Assembly: GCA_949358305.1 (NCBI GenBank)
Contig: OX442318.1
Location: forward strand, 7,426,501 to 7,490,500
Reading direction: 5' to 3'
From: Strigamia acuminata
Taxonomy: Eukaryota > Arthropoda > Chilopoda > Geophilomorpha > Linotaeniidae
DNA: 64,000 nt
The translations under genes were made by a program, and so were the position numbers. This document shows, piece after piece, positions 22,001 to 35,200 of this stretch. Every line of letters starts with the position of its first letter. Within the stretch, counting starts at the first letter, position 1. The notes under the pieces are model-generated. The model saw nothing but the letters and a program-made list of their open reading frames with translations. It was not told the DNA's origin and made no database searches.

Positions 22001-25000
22001 ATTTATTAATATTGCAGGAGATGAAATTCTATTTTTTTTAAAAAAAAAAAGGTGGAGAAAGGGATCACTTGCAAATGCGTCACAGCTGTGTTGGTGGATG
22101 CGCTTTGTTTTTGTGCCTTTTTCAAAACTCATTTATCTTTTTTCATAGACTTTTTATGTGAGAACTCTCTTGTATATTCAAGTGTCGTTCCTGTTGAAAC
22201 GTGTCGGCGTAACGTGTATTGCATATTTAATTAATAGAAACGCATCCAGCAAGGTAATTTTTCTTCCCGTCTTTCATTTCACATCATTTTTTTTTTTTTT
22301 ATTTATTCTCCTTCCCCCGGTTCAATTCGGTAGAAAGGTGTTTTTATTCCCTTAATGATTTTCGGCAGTATATTTTTTCTAATTCTTCTATTTATTCCCA
22401 GTCGCCGCATTTATTTTGATGCAAAATCAATAAGCGCGAGGTGAATGCGCGCCGGGTCAAACTACAATGAAAATCCCGCATCCAATTCGGGCTTTTTGCC
22501 AACGCTTTTTGCGAGAAACATTTTGCTGCTGTTTGCTGGCGCGCATTTCTCTCGAACGTTTCCTTGTATAATTGTGGCAATTAGTGCAGAGTATGTGCAT
22601 CACCTCGACCACTTGGCTGGCACCAACGTCGGCGATAATGAAACAGTTAACCCGCGGTAGCATTCACTCCGATTAAGGCCCCCAATGTGTATTTTAATTT
22701 TTCCAACGATTGCCACTGGCGCCTCTTAATGACGGGCGTGCACGCAGTGGCTGCCATCTTTCATAGACTCAAGCCCGGAAGCCAGATAAGAAACATATAT
22801 ATTTAAAAAAGAAAAAACAAGAGGAACCCGATCGTCCATTTATTTTCCCCGGCCCTCCAAGGGACTCATTTACCATTCTTTCTTTTTCTTTTTTAATTTA
22901 TTACAAATTATTAACCTTTGGCTATCGCATTCTTTCAGGAATCTAAGCAAATCCCAACTGGGATTTAAGCATCGCCGGGCCTTGAGCAACAAATAGTTCT
23001 GCGACAACGCAAATACTAGAAGTTTAGGATTGGACAGATGGACAGAAATGTCGGTGTGGTGGTCTAAGTCAGGGATCGGCAACCTTTTGAGACGGAAGAG
23101 CCGAAAGTTACAATTTACAAAATTTCCCAGTTTTTAAAGAGCCACTAACATTTTTGTTTCAATATTATGGTATTGATCTCGACATCGAAAGAGCCGCAGG
23201 TTGCCGACCCCTGCTCTAAGTTAGTACAAGATTGGCCTAACTGCCATTGGTCAAGCCTTATTACCCCTTACTGGAGACTGTGCACCAGTGCTGGACTGTG
23301 GTCCGTCCCTGGCCCGCCGTAGCCTGTCCCTGTGGCCCGAACTATCCAGATTTCCCGGTACTAAATTTGTACGCGCCAAGTGTAGAAAGGTTACGATCAA
23401 TTCGCAACGAAATGCTCGCTAGTTTGATTTCTTTGACTCCGTTTTGCTTTGTGCGTCCCAATTAAGGTGCGGTGAGTGCAAACTGAGCAGAGAACTCTTG
23501 TCCCTTTGCATTAACAATTCTGTTAGTCGACCGAGGCGACGAAATGATCGGCGGCGAAATGAACCGACCTCAAACCCTGGCCGCGGTTGCATCTCAACGG
23601 CGTAAGTCCGGTTGTTAAGACAAAGTGATATTCCCCACCCTCTAATGAGTGTACACGTGTTTCTTAGCACTCTTTCGTGCCCCTGTTTGAACCTTCATTC
23701 GAATCCGGCCCTCCCGCACCCTCCAAAACGCACAAAATCAATACACAATTAATCATTCACTAGAATTTAAAAATATAAATCGTAAAACGACTTTTGAGGT
23801 CTTCAATTATTTATATCTAAAAAAGAAAATAAATTTCTTGGCCAGAACGAACATAAAATCGGTTCTTTGTACTGTGACCCGTTTGCATTTGAGTCTCTTC
23901 CACTCCACCCCAATGACCTTTCCCTTGTCGGAATGTATTTGGTAAAGGTCGTAAAAAAAAAAAAACATCCATGTGAGGGGAAGTCGCGTAATTTATATGA
24001 TCATGTGATTTCCCCCTTTCAATTTCCTCCTCATTGTATTTAGGGAATGTTTTTTTTTTCTCTCTTCTATTTTAAAACATTAAAGTATAGGAGCGTCGTT
24101 TATTCGGGGGTCCCATTATGTCGTCCTTGAAAGGAGTTTTAGGGGGAGTTTTTGAGGAGAGCAGGTGTGGGGGAAATCGGACGAGTGATGGCGCCATCAT
24201 TACTGAACACGTTTTTGGTTCGAGTCGTGTCAAGAGATGTTAAAATGGCCGCCTCAAGGCCAGTTGCAGGGTCAGGGCTCCCGAGGAAAGGTGGCTCATA
24301 GACCCCTGAAGCGCCTCGTGCCCACTGACTGGGTGAAGGTTGCTTCGGACGGAAGTTCGGCTCGCTGCTCCCGCATAAGGGAGAATGAATCGTCCGATTA
24401 AATTTTTTTTTTTTAAAAAAATGAAAAATACAAAAATAATAATTACGATCCGAAAAAATAAAATATCTATAAGGATAGAGTAGGCTTACTTAGTATTAAA
24501 CCTAAACAGAATTGTTGTCATGGAGATTTAACCCCAGAATTGCGTTGAATTGCGGCGTTGAAGGGTAAATAAAGGCGTTGATAATAATGATTGTTTGTAC
24601 GTACCTGTCGTGATTGCTGCCGCTGTTGGAATTATTATATTTAGCCGCGAGACTTCGCATGATGTCGCTGTAGTTTCGAGTGACCATCTGCTCCATTTGT
24701 TTGAGAACCGGAGGTGTGCCGCATCCTCCCGCTACCAGGGCGGCCGGTGACAGGTGTTCGAGTCCCAACGGCGAGGTCTGCGCGAGCAAGTTATGGTGAT
24801 GAAGGTGGATCCTGGAGGAAGTGGAACTCGGAGAAGAAATGGGTGATGGCAACGGTGGTGACTTGGACGAGTCCAATAAATCGGGGGTGAAACGCTCCCT
24901 TTTTATTTTCACCGGGTCCACGAACAGTGTGTCCCCTGGCATGATGCCAGGGCCGAGCACAAGTCCACCGCCACTCAAGATGTTGTTGTTTTTGTTATTG

Positions 25001-28000
25001 CTGACAACCTTGCTCTCGGGTGTCGGTGCGTACGCGCGCAGCTGAGCCAGGGCGAGCGAGTCTGCGACTGCGCACTCGTCGCTCCGCCTCCCCTGAGTAT
25101 TGACGGATGATATACTTCGATCGAAGCCGTTTTGCGCGCCCGTCAGGTTCTCCTTGGCCGTGCGCCGGCTCTTTTTCGCCGTGCGGTTCTTCGCCTCCTT
25201 CGCCGACTGCTCGTCCACCTCCGGCATCGAGTGCTGATGGTCCGGGTCCCGTTCGGTCTTCACTGTGTGAGGGAGGAGGGAGGGAGGAGAAATAAAAAGC
25301 AAATCGTAAATTGTCGGATTACAGCGCTCTGACCTGGAGACAGCGGTGCACAATGAAACTTTATGAGCAGCTCCCACGAGACGGGCAAGCGCACTGTCAT
25401 CTGTTCCGGCCACCGCTACAAAGGTGCAGTGCAATTAAAACCCCCAGAGTCAGATACGAAGCGCGTCTTTTTACTCATTAGGATTCCGCTCACTCGCAAC
25501 ACTTAAAAGAGTTGCAGGGTAGCCCATCGCTTATCGCGCACCGAGCTCACAGACAAATTAAACACTTTTTAAAGTTTTTTTTATTTTTTTTTAAAATTTA
25601 AACACAGGTGTTCTGGAAATGCTCCCGTCCAAATTTTTTTTATTTTTTTAAATTTTATTTTTGCATTTTCATTATTTTTTTAAATTTATATTTTGTAGTC
25701 ACGTTTTTACATTGGATTTATGAAGTGGGGTGGCCAATGGTCAACTGTGTGAAGGAGTTACAGGTAAACCATCCAAAATTTAAAACTACGCCCTGTAACT
25801 TCATTCAAAAGATCTCTTGAATGGGCCCCGGATGTCTAGGAGCCCCAAGAACAGTTAATTCGCCAATTTTCAATTAAAAAAGCTAGAAAAGTCCACTTTT
25901 AATCGTTTTATGATACTTTAAACGCCATTTTTATGCTTATTTGGGTTTTATGTTATTAAAATAGATTGATGGGCCCCAAATTTTGTGCCAGGGCTCATCC
26001 CAGGGCCCCCAAGCACCATTTTTATGCATATTTTGGTTTTATTTTAATGATATAAATTTTTGGGCTCCAAATTTGGTGCTGGGCACACCTGAGGGGCCCC
26101 AAGCACCAATTTTGAGGTTGTTTTGGTTTTATTTTGATAATAGGGCCCCAGTTTGGTGGCATAGGCTCAGGGCCCCCAAGGACGATATACATTATGTATT
26201 ATATTTTTGAAAAAAAGAGAAAAATGGTGACGACGGCACCGATTAATGTAATGACCGTTATAAGGAAAGGATGTCGTTTCAGGGGGTTTAGGAACTTCTT
26301 CATCAGGATAAATTCAATATGGTGCAATGGCCTCCTGCTAAATCCCACCCGCATCCGTTTCCTTCCTAATGATCTGTCTCAGTTTGCAGCTTTTTGGCCG
26401 TGGCCGTTTTGGTTTTTTTTGGGGAAAAAAGTTGCAATTGGAGAATGCGAGATTGGACTTGATTCTCGTTTGAAGTTTATTTCCATTGGGGCGTGAGTAA
26501 ACTTTAGGCCGCAATTAGAACATAGGTCATAGGTGGCGAATTGTAAATTGAAAACAAGGAAGGGGAAAAGAAATAAAAAAAAATTGGAGGCAGATTGCAT
26601 GTAAAACCTGATTCTTAAATCCACGAATAAGAGATGAATGGACATTTATTTACCGTAAATGCAGTGGGTTGAACGTTGATTTAGATATTGAATTTAATTA
26701 GTTTGGTCAATTTAGATGTTTGTTTTAGTCGTTTTGGTCAATTTAGATGTTTATTTTAGTCGTTTTGGTCAATTTAGACGTTGTTTTGATCAATTTAGAC
26801 GTTTATTTTAGTCGTTTTGGACAATTTAGGCGTTTATTTTAGTCGTTTTGCTCAATTTAGACGTTTATTTTAGTCGTTTAGGTCAATTTAGACATTTATT
26901 TTAGTGGTTTTGGACAATTTAGACGTTTATTTTAGTCGTTTTGGTCAATTTAGACGTTTATTTTAGTCGTTTAGGTCAATTTAGATGCTGTTTTGATCAA
27001 TTTAGACGTTTATTTTAGTCGTTTAGGTCAATTTAGACGCTATTTTGATCAATTTAGACGTTTATTTTAGTCGTTTAGGTCAATTTAGATGCTGTTTTGA
27101 TCAATTTAGACGTTTATTTTAGTCGTTTAGGTCAATTTAGACGTTTATTTTAGTCGTTTAGTTCAATTTAGACGTTTATTTTAGTCGTTTTGTTCAATTT
27201 AGACATTTATTTTAGTCGTTTTGTTCAATGGGAGCATTTACCGTAAACACCGAGTGTTCGAAATTGGAATTTTCTTTCCAGTCAATTAACTAAGAAAATT
27301 CCCGGTTGATTAATTATCTAAAAATGTGGAAAATTAGCTCAGGCGATGTAATTAGTGTGCCTAATTGAGTAAAAATAGAAATTAAAACCTGATAAACTGT
27401 CAATTTCGAGTGAATGTGGCTCCAACTTGTTCCATCTCATTATAGAAATTTATACGCGCAGATAAATTCGAGTTGTAATGAGCATATTATGTTTGTTTCA
27501 ACCCACACTGCAGTTCACACATTGCATGGCGATGCGAGTGGGAAGATCCCAAGGCATCAAGAGATTATTTCTTTCCTTTTGTGCACTCTCTCACAGACCC
27601 CAGTTTGAGGAGTCTTACCTGCTTGGTGACAGTGATGTGTATCTTCGAAATTGGCAGTTCCGTTTCCGTCAAGCGACGACCCTGTCGAGATCTCAGATTG
27701 ACCGCTCTCGAGAGACACCGAGGAGGACACACTGTCTCCGGATGTCGACGAAGTGGCGCTGGACGTCGAGCTAATTTCGCGACGATCTTCGCTACCTAAA
27801 ATTAAAAAAATAATATAAAATTAAAATTTTTTCCTTAAAAAAAAAATTATTTAATTTTAAATTTATTTTTTTTAATTGTGAAAAGGTAAAACAAAGTGAC
27901 CTCGAGTATTGGACGCGTCCTTGTTTTTGCCTCATGGAGGGTCGTCCAAGTGGAACGGACAGACGCGGTTTTTTTTTTTTTTTTATTTAATCCATCTTGA

Positions 28001-31000
28001 CGACCCCACCCTCATTAAAGTAACAATTCCCTTTATTTCGGGTTGTATGCGAGTGAAATTGTTCAATTTTTTCCACTTTTTAATGACTTTTTTTGTCAAT
28101 TTTTTCCATTTCCGAGCGAATTTCGTTTCGAATTAAACATTTATTTATTTTTTAAAAACTTTTAAACATTCGTTTCCACCTTTATATCTGTCGCCAAAAC
28201 TCCTCCCCTTCCTGCCTCACCCGACATGACCACACCTCACCTCAATTTGAGGTCAGCAGAGGTCAAAAATGAAGGCACTGATTAGAATCCCACAACCTTG
28301 AGACGATAACACCTGGAGTGTACCAAATAAGTACAGTGTATAAATTGTGGAATTTTTTTGTTTTACAAAAAAAAATAATAATAATTTGGTTTGAAAAAAG
28401 GGTTTGGACATGTTTGAGTTGTGACTCATGACTCATGTCCACGGTATGATGATTTGTCGGCGAAAAGTCGCGGTAGAATGGGGAAAAAACGTCGCAGCTG
28501 GCAGAGGAGGAATCGGAATAAAAATTAGAAGTATTTACGATCGGTCTTCATCGGTATTTTGCTTTGCGTAGCCTTGTATCGCGTAGAAGTCAAGGAGAAA
28601 GGAAACCAAAAGAGCGCGGCCTTGATACAAGGATCAAGGTCGACCCTTGTGTGTGTCAGCCTCCTCCCAACTCGAAAACACCTGACTGCTACTCGATGCT
28701 AAGCCTAATGTATGCGAAAATCGTGGTTTGGCTACCGCTCGATGTAAATTTGTGGCTCACGATTTGGCAACTCGTGTTCACTGCTGGAGTTTGTTTTGTA
28801 CACGTCAGATGATGATAAGTCTGGCTGTGAGTGAAGTCTTTGTGGATTTTAAGATTGGGAGATTTTTTTTCGGTGGGTTTTCATGTCAGAAGTGAAAAAC
28901 TAAACGGGTTTTAAGGTAAACATTTACGGAAAATAATAAATATTGTTGATTTGATTAGCAGGAACGACGTGATGTTAATTTTATCCATTTTTTTACGTCG
29001 AACCTAAAATATTCTATACTTATGTCGCCCCCACTTTTACGTAAAATCACTGCCAATTTTATTTTTCTACAAAACTTATAAACCTGTTAATTTTAAATGA
29101 ATTCTAATGACAAAATACATTTATTAAAAAATTGGTTTGGTTCCAGATGAAGCGCAAAAAGAAATATTTTAAAAAACTGATTATTCTATACTTATGGCGC
29201 GCACCCCATTTTTACGTAAAATCACTGCCGATTTTATTTTTCTACAAAACTTATAAACCTGTTAATTTTAAATGAATTCTAATGACAAAATACATTTATT
29301 AAAAAATTGGTTTGGTTCCAGATGAAGCGCAAAAAGAAATATTTCAAAAAAACTGATTATTCTATACTTATGGCGCGCACCTTCGATAGAATGGTCGCTC
29401 AACTATAAAAAGACGCAAAAACGAAATAATAATCTCTAGAACATTTATAGTCGGCGATGTTTTCGTCTGTTATTTCGAAACAGCGATTTTGAATGCATTT
29501 ATTGAAATTTTTTTATTTTATTTTTTAAAAAAAATATGACTTTAATCGATTGATGTGTGTGTGGGGGGAAGAATGCATTCTACATTTCAATCAATCATAA
29601 TATAAACACAGACGAAAAAAGAAGCAACTTTTGTGGTTTATAATAAATTACACGCCTTGCATATCGACTAGTATTCCTCTCACACTTCCCTTTTCTTGTT
29701 ACGTCGCTCGCAAATCTCGGCTGAGCTTTTGCATAGATTTTTGCGACCACTCGCTGCGTTTTTGAAAAGATTACTCGACACCGCGCTTGCTCGCAATATC
29801 CCTCACGATTTATGAGCTCGACACAAGAGTGAAATTGCACTCGCGTTTCCACATACCCCATTCCACCCCAAACTATACAGTATATACAATACAAAATTCA
29901 CAATACAATTTCTCCAACAAAAAAATGCAAGTAAAAAATAAAAATAGTTTAAATAAAAATTTTTTTTAGGGGAATTTTACGCTAAAGATTATAATAATCC
30001 CTTTTTTAGATTAAATCATTTCCAAAAAATAACTTGTTCAAACTGCGCATGTGCAGAGGGTTACACAATGGTCAATATCTTTCCCGACCGAACTTAGGGT
30101 AAATTTTGACCTCCGAAATTGTTTTTATATTTTTTTCTCGAAAACTAACGGGATTTTTCACTAAATTTCTTTGTTTACCCGATATTTTGAATTCAATCTT
30201 AATTATTTCATCTCACTCAAGTCATAACTATAACATGTTATAGTACGACACAATAATGCTTCAATGCTAAAGTTTCGTTTCGATTCGTCAACAGTTGTGC
30301 TTGCCACGATTTTTTGAAAAATAGTGGTTGTCTACCTCTTTACCTAGCTCCATTACGCCTTTTTTTGAGGGTTTTGGAGACCCACACATCCAATTTAGAA
30401 AAGTTTCCTGGGATATTAGTTTTTAATTTTATCTCATTCTGTTTACAAGTTATGAGAAATATTGTAAATAGTCACTTTTTGGAGTTTTTAATTTTTTTCT
30501 CTTTAACTATTCATTTTTTTCCAAAAAACTTTTAACGAAATGATAGCTCTAACAATCCTTTAAATCCTCCTAAAACCATTTTTACTTGTGAGAAATAGTT
30601 TTGGAGAAATTTCAAATATTAAAAGTTTAACGCAAGGAGTTGTGGTATTAGTCGTACAACTTCGGAGTAAAACTCACCTACAGATCTTCGTCAGAGGATA
30701 TTAACCCCCAAAAAAGCGGAGATAAAACGATCTCTTATATTTGATTTGCACCAGTTTGCGTTCCTCCTTCAAAGGATAAATGAGTCGAGTTGTTATTTGC
30801 TCGTTTTTTCGTTTTTTTAATGGCTGGCATGATGCCTGTTGGTGATGCCACTCCCGTTGCACAGATAGCGAAGTAAAGATGCCTTTTAGTAGAGAAGGGG
30901 AAGGTTGAACAAGGAGAGCGATTGAGGTCTTTCTAGTCCAGCAAATGATTCCGCCCCTGATTAGGGTTAGGCGCCCTTTAACTCCCACACCTGTAGACCC

Positions 31001-32197
31001 GAACCAATGGCGCGTTGTCATCCTCAGGGGTTTCGTTTGATTTGAATACGACCCCATGACCCGAGTTTTACGAACCGCACCCTTAACACTTGCACCCTCG
31101 AGGTTCCCGCGCGCGAACCCTCCACCCAGACCGCTGCCACACCCACAGGTTGACGTGCAATGATCAAAATGCAAGTTTGGAGTCGGAGGTCAAAAGTTAG
31201 AAATTCTGGTTTTTTTTTTTTGTTTTTTTTTTTAAAGTTCACTGGAAAAGTTGCGCGCGGAGCAAACGTCGAATTATGTAAATTGGTCGTTTACATCAAT
31301 TTGTTTCGACCTTTATTTTTAGTGAGCAGTCACTGGATTTTGATCCGGGACAGCTGCGGCTGGTTGACCGTAAATATGCAATAAGCATCGGTGGATGTTT
31401 AGGACATGATGTTAATTAATTAAGTGGGCAGTTACAATTTTTTTGTTGGAGTACAACTTTTGGGAATTGGATAAATATGGAGATTTGGAGTTTTTTGTAG
31501 GAAATTCCAGCGTTTTGTGGTCGTAATTTGTAAAGTTTTTGGTTTTTAATGTTTTTATTAGGTTTTGGAAGGATTTTGATGCAAATTTCTTGTTTTTTGG
31601 TATAAATTTATTGTTTTTGGTGCAAATCTCAAGATTTTTGGTTAGAATTTCGTGTTTTTTGGTGCAAATATCTTGTTTTTGTGAAAATTTCTTATTTTTT
31701 GTGCAAATCTCACGATTTTTTGTACAAATCTCATGATTTTTTGGTGCAAATCTCATGATTTTTGATGCAAATCTCATGATTTTTGGTGCAAATCTCATGT
31801 TTTTTGGTGCAATTTCTTGTTTTTTGTGAGAATTTCTTGTTTTTTGTGAAAATGTCATCGAATTGTGATCGTAATATAAAATTTTTACATTTTTCTTCAA
31901 TTTCCAAAAGATTTCGCAATATTTTCAACACAAACTTTAACATTTCGAAGCATTTTGACACATTTTTTTGATTATTTCCCGTCAAATCAATGCGCCAACA
32001 CCGCTCCACAAGCAGTTTTGACCTTGAGTCAAACGTCGCTTGACAGGTGAAGTTTGTTAAGGGACCATCCAAACTCTGGTCCACCGGCCCATCCCTTCCA
32101 ATTACACTGGAAGACCACCTGGGACCTGGATGGCCTTCCATGACCTTTTTTTCCCTCTCTTTCTCTCTCCAGTCTCCGCTCTCGATTTATTTTATTT

Positions 32198-32228
<31 letters not shown>

Positions 32229-35200
32229 TCCTCAAAATTTCCTCTCATTTTACACAAAACTCGCAAATATTTCTATAAACTATAATTAAAATTCCCGACC
32301 GACCATTCCAAGCGCTAATTATTTAATGCAATAAACAAAAATAAAAATAAAAAAATAAAAATAAAATTTGCATCATAATTTTTCAACTCGTTTTGATTAA
32401 TCATTTTTACGTCTGTTTTTCCAGCACTTCAACCCCTTTGAGTACGTGAGTTCTATCGCCTCGCAATGATGGCCCTCGGTGTCACGTTCGAGTCCACCTC
32501 AGGGCGTTGGCCGGCCCTGCCCTAATCTAGTGCATGACGAACGCTTTAAATTGACCTTTGACTCGCCGGACAATGACCTCGGTCTACCCTCAGCGTCTTT
32601 TTAGCAATTCTATTATCATCGATGACATTATTCCCGAAAATCTAAATAATTTTTTTTCAATTTTATCGAAAAAATTGGTTTTTTAAAAATGGCGTGCGAG
32701 AAACGCGTTCTATTTAAGGGTGGAAAACAATAGAGATTGTTTTTTTTTTTTTTTTTTTTTTTTTTTAATGGTGCGTGCATTTTATTTTGTGTTTCGATCA
32801 ACTCCAGGCGTCGGTGGTTGCATTCCAACGCGTGCATATTTTTAATATGCACACAAGTGTGTGTGTGTGTCTCAAATCCAAACCCGCCCAAGATATTGAT
32901 TTTTTTGCGCGAGGGCAAGGCGATCCTCCACGCTCTCTCGCTTCCCCTACTCTTTTACACTGCGCGCATCTCATTCTATTATTTTTTAAATACAAAAAGA
33001 TTTTTTATTTTGCGCGCTATTTACATAATGGAACACGAAACCAACGTTCCCATTTGTTTATAATAATTTACAAAGAAAGGATTTATTTAAAATTAAAATA
33101 GAAATTACTATATTAAAAATGGAATATACCGTATAAAAACAGAAATTACCGTGTTATAAATCGTAAATACCGTATAAAAACAGAAATTACCGTGTTAAAA
33201 ATCATAAATACTGTTTTAAAAACAGAAAATACCGTAAGAATAGAAAATACCGTATTAAAAATATAAAATACCTTATTAAAAACAGAAAATACCGTAAAAA
33301 CAGAAAATACCGTAAAAATAGAAAAAAACCTTATTAAAAACAGAAAATACCGTAAAAATAAAGAATACCGTATTGAAAACAGAAAATACCGTAAAAATGG
33401 AAAAACCGTATTAAAACAAAAAAAAAACACATTAAAAACAGAAAACACGGTATTAAAAATCTAAAATACATCTAAAATATCACATTAAAAAATAAATTAA
33501 AACATTAGATTAAAATGTGTGTTGCGGGGAAGCATCACTCGGGTTGTTTTCCTCCTAATTTGCGCGCATTTCCCCCGCCATTTCGGCCTCCTGTTGTTGG
33601 TTTTTGTGGCGTTTTCTTTCCACTTTTTATTCCCCCAACCCTCAACACTATCCCCTTTTTAACAAGCCTCAAATCTGATCGTTCGAACCCCATTCGAACG
33701 ACGTATCTAGGTCTTTTATGATAGCCGTAAATTCCCTTCACGTAGAGTAAAAATGTCAACTGCCACCTCCCCTCGCTCACTCACTATTGCGTCTCCAAGG
33801 GCAACCGAATAAGGGGAAATAAAGTCTCCGAAAAGGAAACCGTGGCAGCTTAAAATAAGACTCAAACCTCCACGAGCAAGGAAAAGGCGGTCACTTCCGG
33901 TCAGCATCTTTCACCCAACAAAAAAAAAATCAAAAACTTTTATACCTCGTCTCTCCGCGCATGCGCGAACCCACCAATGAATTCACTTGTTAATTGAACA
34001 GCCGCTCGCGCCTCTGTTGTTGGGCTCGGGTGCGAATTGCGCCGCTTGCGGGGCTCTCAACCCCTTGATCGGTCGTAAAAAATGGCACGCAAGCACCGCA
34101 GGCCGGAATTCCCATAAACGCCTGCGATTTGTTGCTCGGAACGCGTCTTTTTTCCTTTTATACGTGCCGCTAAAGAAGAAAGTCGGGTTGCGGAGGGTCA
34201 AGAGGGAAAAGACGAGTACCACCGACCGCCAGTTTTAATTTCCCGCTCGCTCACTAATTAGAGACGGTGTAATTAACCTGTGGGGTCGTAATAAGGTGCT
34301 CGCCGCCCGTCCCTCCCGCCGCAAACTCGCCCGTGTGCACGTAAAGTTGCTCGCTCGCTCTCTCTCGATGTCGCTTCGATTTTTATAACACTTTAAGTAT
34401 CGATTCGTGCGTGTGTGTGTGTTAAGAGGAAGAACAGTGACACCATTCCGTCAACTCAGTATGCAAATGAGAAGTTAAGCCTGCAGAATGCGTGGTGCGG
34501 AGGGTGCGGGGGGGGGATGCGTCCGTTACTCCGTGTGCAGATGCTGCAACTTCCCTGATCCAGCCTTTCTTTGCTGCTGCTCGGTTGAGGAAGTTGAGCG
34601 ATAAGGAAAGAAGGAGCCACAATTCACCCATCTAAAGAAAAGTCCCTCGTCCGACTTGCAAATCAGTAGTCACACGTGGCCTGATAAGCGTTCCCGCACC
34701 CCTTCAGGCACCGGGTTTACTGATAGCACTTCCGTTTACCCTCTTTTCACAACTTATTTGTTACCCTTCTTGGCCAACATCACTTTTCATCTGGACACGC
34801 CTGATTAAGGCACGTTTTGCACTCACCACGAGCGAATAATCTTTCGGGGAGATAATTTAATTTCGGGGAATAATATTAGGGGCAGTCAAAGTCTGTTTGC
34901 AGCGTTTTTAAGTGTTTCCGGCGTGAAAAACTGCAAAAACTGTATTTTATTGCGGCATTTTCAGTTTAATGTGGTCATGATTCCTAAGTTTTCGCCGGGG
35001 TTTTGTGTGCGGTCAAAGTTTTTGTTTTTACCGTTTACGGAGTTTCTATACTGGAGTTGCACTCAAAAAGGCACCTCACAATGTGTACTCCCATTGGTCG
35101 AGCCGGTTTACTACTAACTCCAGACTGTATACTACTACTAGGAGAAGTAGTTTTGATTTTTATTTATTGTTGTGATTGTTATGACTAATTTAGTTTATGT

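Larger units (their letters stand above)
21393..24604 (-). other. SAMD11-like intron 5: content
   Basis: 3.2-kb intron with MITEs at 21493-21594 and 23070-23213. The remainder (21600-23060 and 23222-24600) is mixed sequence with A/T runs near 22030, 22290 and 23950-24060. No exon or RNA gene was recognised. Confidence 0.6.
25263..27618 (-). other. SAMD11-like intron 4: content
   Basis: 2.4-kb intron made largely of the GGGCCCC-containing repeat (25822-26185) and the 30-bp minisatellite (26690-27232). The pieces between them (25263-25820, 26190-26690, 27240-27618) show no recognised feature. Confidence 0.6.

Noticed and set aside
32450-32530. tRNA-like B-box (CGTTCGAGTCC)
   Set aside because: No A box at the right distance and no cloverleaf could be drawn.
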